Source of the DNA: Acidimicrobiaceae bacterium
GTDB lineage: Bacteria; Actinomycetota; Acidimicrobiia; Acidimicrobiales; MedAcidi-G1
Assembly: GCA_002699725.1 (NCBI GenBank)
Contig: PACE01000020.1
Coordinates: 29,813 to 36,934, forward strand
Reading direction: 5' to 3'
Length of the DNA: 7,122 bases
Below are positions 1 through 5,502 of this stretch, piece by piece. The translations under genes and the position numbers were made by a program. Below the pieces are notes generated by a model. That model ran no database searches. It was given only the letters and a program-made list of their open reading frames with translations, and had not been told where the DNA came from. Each line of letters opens with the position of its first letter. Position 1 is the first letter of the stretch.

Positions 1-638
1 TAGTCAAGCCGGTCCACCGGCATGACGACCGCCGAGACGACGTTGAGGGAGTGCGCCGTGACCCGTTTGAGGAACCGGTAAAGCAGGGCCCGGGGAACGG
101 CGACCACGGCCGGCTCGGTGGAGTGCACCAGTTCGTTGATCCGGTCGTCGAACTCGCGGCGCAACTCGTCGCCACGGGTGATGTAGGCACGGGCCCCGTC
201 TTCGTCCCGGGTGGTGAGCAACTCGCCCATGAGGGCAATGCGTGACGAGAGCTCGTCGCGGTAGCCGAGTAGGCGGCCGAGGTCCGGCGCCTCGGCCAGG
301 GAGACGCCTTCGTCGGCGAGGTCGAAGATGTTCTTGTTGTAGTCGCCGATGCGCTCGAGGTCCTTCACCATGTGCATCAAGACCAGCACCTCGGGCGTGT
401 CGACACCGCCGTGCACCGAGGCGTGGACGACCAGCTCGCGTCGAATCTCCATCTCGGTGATGTTGATCCGACGGTCGGTTCGTCGAACCTCGTCGGCAAC
501 GGTCGCCACCGGCCCCCCGGTCAGGGCGTTCATGGCCAGGTCGAACGTGTGGCGAGCATCGTTGATCATCCCCTGCACCTGGGCGTCAATGTGCTTGAGG
601 CCGCCCTCCTCGGGTTTACGGAAAAAACTCATCACCAT
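1..638 (-). CDS. PhoU-like protein, partner of Na+/Pi cotransporter (3' end cut by window edge)
   Basis: Translation from the ATG at 638 gives 212 residues with no stop inside the window. The two leftover bases read TA, so the next codon is either Tyr or a stop just outside. The start is supported by AAGGAGG (plus-strand 647-653) eight bases upstream; an in-frame ATG at 632 is less well placed. The product is all-helical and PhoU-like. The first repeat has the PhoU metal-site signature E-R-x-x-D-x-x-x-N at E95, R96, D99 and N103 (DLERIGDYNKNI). The corresponding stretch of the second repeat, near residues 190-200, is degenerate. PhoU family proteins bind metal clusters and modulate phosphate transporters or PhoR signalling at the inner face of the membrane. 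The gene lies 37 bp behind the Na+/Pi cotransporter gene on the same strand, so control of that transporter is the natural inference. The known length of the family (about 215-240) suggests little is missing. Confidence 0.88.
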   Translation of the reverse strand, partial: MVMSFFRKPEEGGLKHIDAQVQGMINDARHTFDLAMNALTGGPVATVADEVRRTDRRINITEMEIRRELVVHASVHGGVDTPEVLVLMHMVKDLERIGDYNKNIFDLADEGVSLAEAPDLGRLLGYRDELSSRIALMGELLTTRDEDGARAYITRGDELRREFDDRINELVHSTEPAVVAVPRALLYRFLKRVTAHSLNVVSAVVMPVDRLD

Positions 639-675
639 GGGTGTCGCCTCCTTGTCGGAATTTCGGTTTCAGGCC

Positions 676-1815
676 TCATCGGAGGGTCAGGACGCCGAGC
701 AACGGCACCACCACGAACATACCCACCGTGTAGGCAACAGCCATGCTGCGCCGATCCATGACAAGGTCTGCCAGGCCCCTCGCCAGGCGAATTGGCACGT
801 TTCGAAGGGCCCTCACGGGATAGAAGACCGCGATCCCACTGAGGTTGAAGAGCGTGTGAACGATCGCCACCGTGACAGCGGCGGGACTCCCCGTGGCGAG
901 CGAGGCCAACAGGGCCGTGACCGTGGTTCCCACGTTGGCGCCCAGGGTCACCGGATAGATGTTCTCGAGGGTCAGCACCCCGGAGGCGGCGAGCGGCACG
1001 AGGACGGATGTCGTGATCGAAGATGACTGCACCGAGATTGTGATGACCATGCCGATAAGGATCGCGACCATCCCGGAGCCGGCACCGAGGGCCCGGTTGA
1101 TGGCGACCTCGACCCGGTCGGCCACCAGGAGCCGCATGTTCCTGGTGATGAAGGCCAGTGCCACGAAGATGAACGCCACCCCGATGCCGATGAGCAGGCC
1201 ACCCATGACGTCGCCATGTGCGCCGAGTTTCTCCAGCAGGTCCCTGACCCAACCGGCGGGCATCTTGACGGCCTCCTTGAGCGGGCTCTTGAAGCTCGCG
1301 CCCGAACTGCCGATGACCTGGTCGGTGATCCAGGTGGCCGTACGGGACAAGAAGCCGGTAGCGATCTCGAACGGCAGGAAGACGGCCACGGCCAGGATGT
1401 TGAAGAAGTCATGGACCGTGGCGGCGGCGAAGGCCCGCCGGAACTCCTGGGCGCGTCGCATGTGGGCGAGGGACACCAGCACGGCTGTAACCGTCGTCCC
1501 CACGTTGGCGCCCATGACCATCGGCACGGCTTCGTCGACACCGACCACTCCGCTGGCGACCAGGCCGACGATCACCGACGTGGAGACCGATGAGGACTGG
1601 ACGAGAATGGTCGCCAGGAGGCCGACGAAGAAACCGCCGAGCGGATTCGACACGCCCTCGAAGAGGCCGTCGACGAGGTCCTTTCCGAGGTGCTTGAAAC
1701 CGCCGCCGAGCAGTTCGACGCCGGTCAGGAACAGGTAGAGCAGGGCGAGCACGACGACCGCCCGAACCGGGGTCGAGATTCCGCCTTCGCTCGTTCGCCT
1801 GGGAGGCTCGATCAC
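676..1815 (-). CDS. Na+/phosphate cotransporter (NaPi-II / NptA family)
   Basis: This 379-residue integral membrane protein has the internal duplication typical of Na_Pi_cotrans (PF02690) proteins. QSSS occurs at 73-76 (QSSSVSTS) and 263-266 (QSSSITTS). GANVGTT occurs at 102-108 and 292-298. VHDFFN (134-139) matches VHTLFN (319-324). The QSSS segments form the re-entrant substrate and sodium binding regions in the family. Hydrophobic segments include about 18-36, 61-71, 205-223, 248-262 and 357-376. The start is a GTG at 1815, preceded by AGGA at a spacing of about eight bases. Expected role: sodium-driven phosphate movement across the cytoplasmic membrane. Many bacterial relatives (for example YjbB) carry a fused C-terminal PhoU domain; here that domain is the separate next gene, 37 bp downstream. 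The TGA stop overlaps an out-of-frame ATG. Direction and affinity of transport cannot be read from the sequence. Confidence 0.93.
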   Translation of the reverse strand: MIEPPRRTSEGGISTPVRAVVVLALLYLFLTGVELLGGGFKHLGKDLVDGLFEGVSNPLGGFFVGLLATILVQSSSVSTSVIVGLVASGVVGVDEAVPMVMGANVGTTVTAVLVSLAHMRRAQEFRRAFAAATVHDFFNILAVAVFLPFEIATGFLSRTATWITDQVIGSSGASFKSPLKEAVKMPAGWVRDLLEKLGAHGDVMGGLLIGIGVAFIFVALAFITRNMRLLVADRVEVAINRALGAGSGMVAILIGMVITISVQSSSITTSVLVPLAASGVLTLENIYPVTLGANVGTTVTALLASLATGSPAAVTVAIVHTLFNLSGIAVFYPVRALRNVPIRLARGLADLVMDRRSMAVAYTVGMFVVVPLLGVLTLR

Positions 1816-2052
1816 CGAGGTTCCTGTACTGCAGATTCCAACCGAGGCATCAGGCGCAATCTAGGAGACAGCGGAGGCATTGCACGGAATCCAGTCTGAT
1901 TAGTGGGAAATAATTGGCACATGCCCCCCGACGGGGCGCCCATTGTGCAGTCTTTGCGCTGCCTTTCGCCCCCTTATGGCATTAATGGCACCCACAGGGT
2001 GGGAGCCGACGAAGTCCCGGGACGAACCCCGGGAAAAGGAGCAACAGATCCA
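1816..2052. other. Divergent intergenic region, Na+/Pi transporter and first whiB gene
   Basis: This is the longest gene-free stretch in the window (237 bp). On the minus strand TAGATT (plus-strand 1858-1863) fits the actinobacterial -10 pattern TANNNT and could serve the transporter, but no convincing -35 was found. Codons in frame with the whiB gene stay open back to a GTG at 1903, but the resulting 50-residue extension looks unlike WhiB N-termini and lacks a ribosome binding site. I therefore treat the stretch as promoter plus 5' leader. No clear PhoP-type direct repeat was recognised. Confidence 0.5.
1987..2041 (+). promoter_or_regulatory. Two-hairpin 5' leader abutting the Shine-Dalgarno of the first whiB gene
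   Basis: Two stem-loops can be drawn directly in front of the gene. The first pairs GGCACCC (1987-1993) with GGGAGCC (2001-2007), with one A-A mismatch; an alternative five-pair fold is CACCC (1989-1993) with GGGTG (1997-2001). The second is a perfect seven-pair stem, TCCCGGG (2015-2021) with CCCGGGA (2028-2034), around the loop ACGAAC. The hexamer GACGAA occurs both between the hairpins (2008-2013) and running into the second loop (2021-2026). AAGGAG (2036-2041) starts two bases after the second stem, 11 bases before the ATG. The pattern does not match a riboswitch class I know. Translational control is inference. Confidence 0.45.
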
Positions 2053-2298
2053 ATGCTGGACACACTCTGGATGCAGCGGGCACGATGCCAGGAGATCCCG
2101 CCGAACACGTTCTTCCCCAGCGACGGGCTGGGGGTCGAGGTCGCCAAGGCCATCTGCGCCGAGTGCACGGTGAACGACCACTGCCTTGAGTACGCACTCG
2201 GACAGCGCATCGACCACGGCGTCTGGGGTGGCTGCTCGGAGCGGCAGCGCCGTCGGATCAGGCGAGACCGACGCCGGGTCGAGGTGGAGGCCGCCTGA
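2053..2298 (+). CDS. WhiB-family iron-sulfur transcriptional regulator (81 aa)
   Basis: The product has the four WhiB cluster cysteines at C12, C35, C38 and C44 (C-x22-C-x2-C-x5-C), which bind a [4Fe-4S] cluster that senses O2, NO or redox state. The turn motif GVWGG follows at 56-60, then a basic C-terminal tail (SERQRRRIRRDRRR) expected to contact DNA. FFP at 20-22 also fits the family, whose members act with the housekeeping sigma factor at promoters. A fifth cysteine, C61, follows GVWGG, where many WhiB proteins have Met or Leu. The ATG at 2053 is preceded by AAGGAG at an 11-base spacing and gives a normal short WhiB length; a GTG extension to 1903 is unlikely. It is less similar to Streptomyces WhiB than the paralogue at 3034-3312, so I do not assign a subclass number. 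The gene is monocistronic and followed by strong hairpins. Confidence 0.93.
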   Translation: MLDTLWMQRARCQEIPPNTFFPSDGLGVEVAKAICAECTVNDHCLEYALGQRIDHGVWGGCSERQRRRIRRDRRRVEVEAA

Positions 2299-2345
2299 GT
2301 TTCGTCCCGCCGACCAGCCGCTGACCACCCACTCCGGCCAATCAC

Positions 2346-2371
2346 CGGGGGCGGTCCCCTCCCCGCCCCCG
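2346..2371 (+). terminator. First of two tandem hairpins after the whiB gene
   Basis: A perfect nine-pair GC stem: CGGGGGCGG (2346-2354) pairs with CCGCCCCCG (2363-2371) across an eight-base loop. There is no T-tract. It lies between convergent genes, about 50 bp beyond the whiB stop, so a transcription barrier or 3' end stabiliser is likely. On sequence alone it is symmetrical for both strands. Confidence 0.45.
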
Positions 2372-2376
2372 ACCTG

Positions 2377-2413
2377 AACGGTCCCGGTGCCCGACTCGGG
2401 CGTCGGGGCCGTT
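2377..2413 (+). terminator. Long 17-pair hairpin between convergent genes
   Basis: The arms 2377-2393 and 2397-2413 pair over 17 positions around a three-base loop (ACT). The outer part is AACGG with CCGTT and the inner part GCCCG with CGGGC. Three pairs are G-T in the plus sense (2382/2408, 2387/2403, 2388/2402). They are allowed wobbles in plus-strand RNA but A-C mismatches in minus-strand RNA, so the structure favours the whiB transcript. No U-tract follows, so it is not a classical intrinsic terminator; tail-less terminators or 3' end stabilisers of this kind are common in GC-rich actinobacteria. Confidence 0.5.
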
Positions 2414-2470
2414 GCCGCGTGTGAGCTCGGATCCCCCGGCTGGGCTCGCCCGGAAGGGTCAGCCCGCTGG

Positions 2471-2734
2471 CTATTCCTCGTCGTAGCCGAGGTCCCAGGA
2501 GATCTGCACGTTCTCGCGTTCGGCGTCACGGTTGATGCGCTCACGGTTCCGGCGGAACTGGGGGTCGTGCGGCGGCAACAGCATGAGCCGTGCGTTGATC
2601 CGGTCGCGGAAGGACTGGACCAGCATCCGATCGCCGAACGTGGACCGGACGTCCCAGTGGGGGGCCACCGGACCGAGGTAGACGACCATCACGTTGCCGA
2701 CCGGCGGCTGTGGCTCGAGATTGGTGTCCGTCAT
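2471..2734 (-). CDS. Unrecognised small protein, 87 aa
   Basis: I do not recognise a family. The ATG at 2734 has TAGGAG upstream with a nine-base spacer, which supports this as a real gene. The protein has a short polar N-terminus (1-13), a hydrophobic strand-like segment at about 14-22 (NVMVVYLGP), and a middle part RSTFGDRMLVQSFRDRINARL (30-50). A charged, probably helical region follows at about 57-75 (DPQFRRNRERINRDAERE), and the tail is acidic (DLGYDEE). There is no cysteine, signal peptide or membrane segment, so it should be cytosolic. It sits 49 bp behind tatA on the same strand and may be the last gene of a whiB2-type/tatA transcript. Function cannot be inferred from position alone. 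Confidence 0.72.
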   Translation of the reverse strand: MTDTNLEPQPPVGNVMVVYLGPVAPHWDVRSTFGDRMLVQSFRDRINARLMLLPPHDPQFRRNRERINRDAERENVQISWDLGYDEE

Positions 2735-2783
2735 GGCCCGGGGCTCCTAGGTCGGTGGTCGGGAGCCGCTGAGTGTACCGATG

Positions 2784-2996
2784 TCAGTCGGAGGAGTCCT
2801 CGGTGCTGTCGACATCGGCAGCACCCTCGGCGCGGTCGGCATCGGCGGCACCCTCGGCCATGCCCTTCTGGAGTTCCTTCTGGGCACGGCCCAGGTTGCG
2901 GGCCAACTTCGGGAGCTGGCTGCCGCCGAACACCACGAGAGCCAGGATGACGACCAACGTCAGTTCTTGGGGGCCGAGGAATGCGAGGAGTGACAT
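2784..2996 (-). CDS. tatA: Twin-arginine translocase subunit TatA (TatA/E type)
   Basis: This 70-residue protein has the TatA plan: an N-terminal membrane helix (about 10-23, QELTLVVILALVVF), the FG hinge at 23-24, and an amphipathic helix with the signature LPKLARNLG (28-36) followed by RAQKELQKG. A short acidic tail completes it. TatA oligomerises in the cytoplasmic membrane to pass folded twin-arginine substrates. Its length and lack of a long helical tail favour TatA over TatB. The start is the ATG at 2996. No Shine-Dalgarno is visible; instead TACGCT ends six bases before the ATG, which would suit a leaderless message. Residues about 48-64 contain a nine-residue duplication (AEGAADADR, then AEGAADVDS). 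The gene begins 37 bp after the whiB2-type gene, so read-through from that promoter is also likely. tatC is not in the window. Confidence 0.9.
   Translation of the reverse strand: MSLLAFLGPQELTLVVILALVVFGGSQLPKLARNLGRAQKELQKGMAEGAADADRAEGAADVDSTEDSSD
2808..2861 (-). repeat. 27-bp tandem duplication within the tatA tail
   Basis: Units 2808-2834 and 2835-2861 match at 22 of their first 24 positions; the last three bases differ. The period is nine codons, so reading frame is kept and the acidic Ala-Asp tail is lengthened. It lies outside the conserved TatA core. Confidence 0.75.
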
Positions 2997-3002
2997 GCGG
3001 AG

Positions 3003-3008
3003 AGCGTA
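3003..3008 (-). promoter_or_regulatory. Possible -10 element of a leaderless tatA transcript
   Basis: On the minus strand TACGCT is followed by six bases (CTCCGC) and then the tatA ATG. This puts the expected start of transcription on the A of the start codon. It fits TANNNT, but no -35 is evident. Weak alone, it gains weight from similar arrangements at two other genes in the window. Confidence 0.3.
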
Positions 3009-3033
3009 ACCCGACAGACGGGGAGTGGCCTCC

Positions 3034-3312
3034 TCAGGCCGTGTCTGCTTCAGCCACCGCCCTGGCCAGGGCCCGCTGACGCCGGATGCGCCGGCGTTCA
3101 CGCTCGCTCATGCCGCCCCAGATACCGAACTTCTCACCGTTCTGGAGGGCGTACTCGAGACAGTCCTCGCGGACCACGCAGCCGCGACAGACCTCCTTGG
3201 CTTCCCGGGTGCTGGCACCCCGCTCGGGGAAGAACAGGTCGGGATCCACACCGAGGCAGTTCGAGAACTCCTGCCACGACATGTCGAGATCAGGTTTCGC
3301 ATAGATGCCCAT
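3034..3312 (-). CDS. whiB: WhiB/WhiB2-type iron-sulfur transcriptional regulator (92 aa)
   Basis: The product carries the WhiB cysteines at C19, C42, C45 and C51 (C-x22-C-x2-C-x5-C) for a [4Fe-4S] cluster, then FGIWGG (62-67) and the basic tail SERERRRIRRQR. The stretch LFFPERGASTREAKEVC and the ECLEYAL-like segment closely resemble Streptomyces WhiB and mycobacterial WhiB2/WhmD as I remember them. Those proteins work with WhiA in sporulation septation or cell division. The ATG at 3312 is preceded by GGGAGG with a nine-base spacer. The gene is first in a likely unit with tatA and an unknown gene. Upstream lies a promoter with two tandem palindromes. Subclass assignment is from remembered family sequences rather than a computed alignment; membership of the WhiB family itself is certain. 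Confidence 0.94.
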   Translation of the reverse strand: MGIYAKPDLDMSWQEFSNCLGVDPDLFFPERGASTREAKEVCRGCVVREDCLEYALQNGEKFGIWGGMSERERRRIRRQRALARAVAEADTA

Positions 3313-3369
3313 GTGGGTGAGCCTCCCGACCGCCGGGCCGCGCGCTGAGCGTGGCAGGGGCCTGTGGGG

Positions 3370-3398
3370 GTTACAGCAATGTAATTACACCACTGCAA
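3370..3398 (-). promoter_or_regulatory. Candidate promoter of the whiB2-type gene
   Basis: On the minus strand TTGCAG (plus-strand 3393-3398) and TGTAAC (3370-3375) are separated by 17 bases, and a TG one base upstream of the second hexamer makes an extended -10. The predicted start of transcription is near 3363, giving a leader of about 50 bases with the GGGAGG ribosome binding site. The stretch is AT-rich in a GC-rich surrounding. Confidence 0.5.
3371..3398. promoter_or_regulatory. Two abutting 14-bp palindromes (operator candidate)
   Basis: TTACAGCAATGTAA (3371-3384) is a perfect TTACA-N4-TGTAA inverted repeat. TTACACCACTGCAA (3385-3398) follows without a gap and is the same pattern with one mismatch. 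The junction makes a perfect TGTAATTACA palindrome. Half-sites in the same orientation are 14 bp apart. The array coincides with the proposed -35 to -10 region of the whiB2-type promoter. The spacing differs by one base from the BldD consensus as I remember it, so I do not name a regulator. Confidence 0.6.
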
Positions 3399-3404
3399 CG
3401 ACCC

Positions 3405-3430
3405 AAAAAGCAAGGGAAATCCCGATTTCC
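3405..3430 (-). terminator. Terminator-like hairpin after the VWA gene
   Basis: Reading the minus strand, GGAAAT and ATTTCC form a six-pair stem around CGGG (plus-strand 3415-3430). It is followed by CTTGCTTTTT, so a T-tract of five (3405-3409) comes just after the stem. It starts about 30 bases past the VWA stop and before the whiB2-type promoter, the right place to separate the two transcripts. The stem is short and AT-rich, so strength is uncertain. Confidence 0.45.
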
Positions 3431-3458
3431 ACAGGTTTCGAGGGCCGGAACCCGTTGC

Positions 3459-5468
3459 CTAGCGCGATGTGCGCAGTGTCCGGCGTTGGTCCACGAAGTC
3501 AACCAGGACGTAGTCGCCGAGGTTCTGGTTCGTGGTGAAGAAGGCTCGGCCGCCGTTCATCTTCGTCACCGTCTCGATGAACCGGGTCAGGTACGGGGTG
3601 GCGTCGAGCATGAACACGTTGATCCGGATGCCGTCCCGGGTGCAGCGGCGCACCTCGGTGAGTGTCCGATCCACGGTCTCCTGCGACGGCGGATAGTTGA
3701 ACTGCGGGTAGCCCTGGTCGGTGATGTGGGCGGTGGGCTCACCATCGGTGACCATGATGATCTGACGCGTACCGGTCTGGCGGGCCAGCATCTGGCGTGC
3801 CAGGACGAGGCCGTGCTGCATGTTGGTGCCGTAGACGTAGTCCCAGGAGACCTCCGGGATTCGCTCCGGCTTGATCTCGCGTGCAACCTCGCTGAAGGTC
3901 ACCACGCCGAGGTAGTCATGGGGGAACTGGGTCGAGATCAGCGAATGCAACGCCATGGACACCTTCTTGGCAGGCAGGAAGTTGTCGCGCATCGGCATCG
4001 AGAGGGACAGGTCCAACATCAGCACCGTGGCGGCCTGCACGGTGGACTCGGTGCGCTCGACCTCGAAGTCGTCGGGCGTGAGCTTCACCGGCGTGCCAAC
4101 GCCCCCACGGGTGACCGCATTGCGCAGGGTGCGCTCGATGTGGAGGTTAAAGGGATCGCCGAACTCGTAGGTCTTGGTTGTGTACTCGCGCTCGTGGCCG
4201 ACTCCGGACCGCTCCAGGTCGTGGCGACCCGCCCGGTCGCGCAGGAGACGCCGGTAGAGGTCGCCCAGGGCGTTCTGGCCGAGGCGGCGGATGGCCCGGG
4301 GCGTCAGGCTCAGCTGGCCCTCGTGGTTGTCGACGAGGCCCGCCTCCTCGAGCATCCGTGCGAGCTCGGACAGCCGTTCGAGGCTCTCGGCGGATTCGTC
4401 GCCCAGCAGATCGCGCACCCGGTCGATGTCGACCTCGGCGAGCGCACCCGGACTCGACGCCCCCCGCAGCATCTGCTCCAACTGGTCCAGGTCGGCCAAC
4501 TCGTCGAAAATGTCCATGGCCTCACCCATGTCGAGCGGGTCCTGTCCGGTGAAATTGCGTGACTGCTCCCACCCCATCTGCGGGAACAACTCGCGCAGGT
4601 GGTCGCCCAGTTGGTCCATCTGCCACTGCAGGTCCATGTCCCCGAGCAACTGCTCGGACAGTTCCTGGAGTTGGGCCCGCTGCTCGGGCGTCATGGAGTT
4701 GAGCATCTGCTGCATCGCCGCCATCCGCCGGGCCATCACCTCGAGCAGTTCGTCGAGGGTCTGCGGGTTCTCGGGGAAGAAGTCGCCGTAGCGCTCCATG
4801 AACCCCTCGAAGTCGGGTACCTCGCCGGCCCGGCGCTGTTCGAGCATCTGGTTCAACTCGGCAAGCATGTCCTTCATCCGGGCGAGGTCTTCGGGCGAGA
4901 GGTCCTGCATGGCACCCGCCATCTGGTCGACCGCCTGCTGCATCAACTGCCGACGGAGTTCCTCGAGGAGTTCCTCGAAGCGTTCGGCGGCCTCGGTGGA
5001 GGTGAAGTCGTAGTCCGTCAGGCCGCTGACCTGGCCGGCCAGGTTCTCGTGCCCGATCAGGTCGAGTTGCTCACGACGGCGCCGCGTCGACTCGGCGACG
5101 ACGTCATCGCCGACTTCCTCGAGGCCGTCGAGCGAACCGCGCTCGGTCTCCATGACCTCGCCGAGTGCATCGCGAATCTCGTCGTAGACGCCGCCCAGGT
5201 CGTGCTGTTCGAGCATCTCCTGACGCTGCTGGCGCAGGCGCTCAAGCATCTCCCGCAGGCCCTGGAGTCGTTCGCCATCGACCTCGAGCCCGTCGTGGAG
5301 GATGCGGCGCAGGGCGGCGTTGGGGTCGCCGTGCTCGATCAGCTCGTCGCCCATGGCCTGGAGCAGGGCATCGGCGTCGAGGTCCGGCACGGACTGGGTG
5401 CCGTCCCAACTCGAGTAGGTGAAGCGCCTCGACTCCCGGCGACGTCGCCGCCTGCCCCTCAGTCGCAT
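3459..5468 (-). CDS. VWA-domain protein of actinobacterial type (669 aa)
   Basis: The C-terminal part (about residues 480-660) is a von Willebrand A domain. It has a complete MIDAS metal site: D486-x-S488-x-S490 (DLSLS), T548 (YGTNM) and D575 (VTDGEPT). The N-terminus is strongly basic (RLRGRRRRRRESRR, 2-15). A long, charged, Gln/Met-rich helical region (about 30-470) follows, with FFPENP and NSMTPEQRAQL segments that I recall from other actinobacterial VWA proteins of this length. No signal peptide or membrane segment is seen, so it should be cytosolic. VWA proteins of this kind often work with MoxR or magnesium-chelatase-like AAA ATPases, but none is adjacent here. I prefer the ATG at 5468 because the basic segment starts there; the frame is open to 5546, which would overlap the phosphotransferase gene. 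No Shine-Dalgarno is visible and a leaderless start is suggested. The cellular role is unknown. Confidence 0.9.
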   Translation of the reverse strand: MRLRGRRRRRRESRRFTYSSWDGTQSVPDLDADALLQAMGDELIEHGDPNAALRRILHDGLEVDGERLQGLREMLERLRQQRQEMLEQHDLGGVYDEIRDALGEVMETERGSLDGLEEVGDDVVAESTRRRREQLDLIGHENLAGQVSGLTDYDFTSTEAAERFEELLEELRRQLMQQAVDQMAGAMQDLSPEDLARMKDMLAELNQMLEQRRAGEVPDFEGFMERYGDFFPENPQTLDELLEVMARRMAAMQQMLNSMTPEQRAQLQELSEQLLGDMDLQWQMDQLGDHLRELFPQMGWEQSRNFTGQDPLDMGEAMDIFDELADLDQLEQMLRGASSPGALAEVDIDRVRDLLGDESAESLERLSELARMLEEAGLVDNHEGQLSLTPRAIRRLGQNALGDLYRRLLRDRAGRHDLERSGVGHEREYTTKTYEFGDPFNLHIERTLRNAVTRGGVGTPVKLTPDDFEVERTESTVQAATVLMLDLSLSMPMRDNFLPAKKVSMALHSLISTQFPHDYLGVVTFSEVAREIKPERIPEVSWDYVYGTNMQHGLVLARQMLARQTGTRQIIMVTDGEPTAHITDQGYPQFNYPPSQETVDRTLTEVRRCTRDGIRINVFMLDATPYLTRFIETVTKMNGGRAFFTTNQNLGDYVLVDFVDQRRTLRTSR

Positions 5469-5474
5469 GACGCG

Positions 5475-5480
5475 ACCGTA
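5475..5480 (-). promoter_or_regulatory. Possible -10 element of a leaderless VWA-gene transcript
   Basis: On the minus strand TACGGT is followed by CGCGTC and then the ATG at 5468, so transcription would start on the start codon. The element lies in the 34-bp gap behind the phosphotransferase stop. It is almost identical to the sequence before the phosphotransferase start. Confidence 0.4.
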
Positions 5481-5502
5481 GGGCCGAATCGGAGGACGGG
5501 TC

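Noticed and set aside
349..1738. Plus-strand open frames opposite the PhoU and transporter genes
   Set aside because: Compositional shadows of GC-rich genes; translations are low-complexity Arg/His/Pro/Thr-rich with no family match.
1923..1937. Five-pair hairpin GCCCC/GGGGC upstream of the first whiB gene
   Set aside because: Too short to distinguish from chance in GC-rich DNA.
1987..2041. c-di-GMP (GEMM) or c-di-AMP (ydaO) riboswitch
   Set aside because: A short CACAGGG stretch and GC hairpins recall these classes, but the conserved core elements and overall length are missing.
1903..2052. N-terminal extension of the first WhiB protein to the GTG at 1903 or ATG at 1921
   Set aside because: No ribosome binding site, residues unlike WhiB N-termini, and AAGGAG at 2036-2041 fits the ATG at 2053.
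1900..2544. Minus-strand 214-codon frame across the first whiB gene
   Set aside because: Shadow frame antisense to a gene with a complete WhiB signature.
2997..3101. 35-residue N-terminal extension of TatA
   Set aside because: It would overlap the end of the whiB2-type gene and place extra sequence before the membrane helix, which begins close to the N-terminus in TatA.
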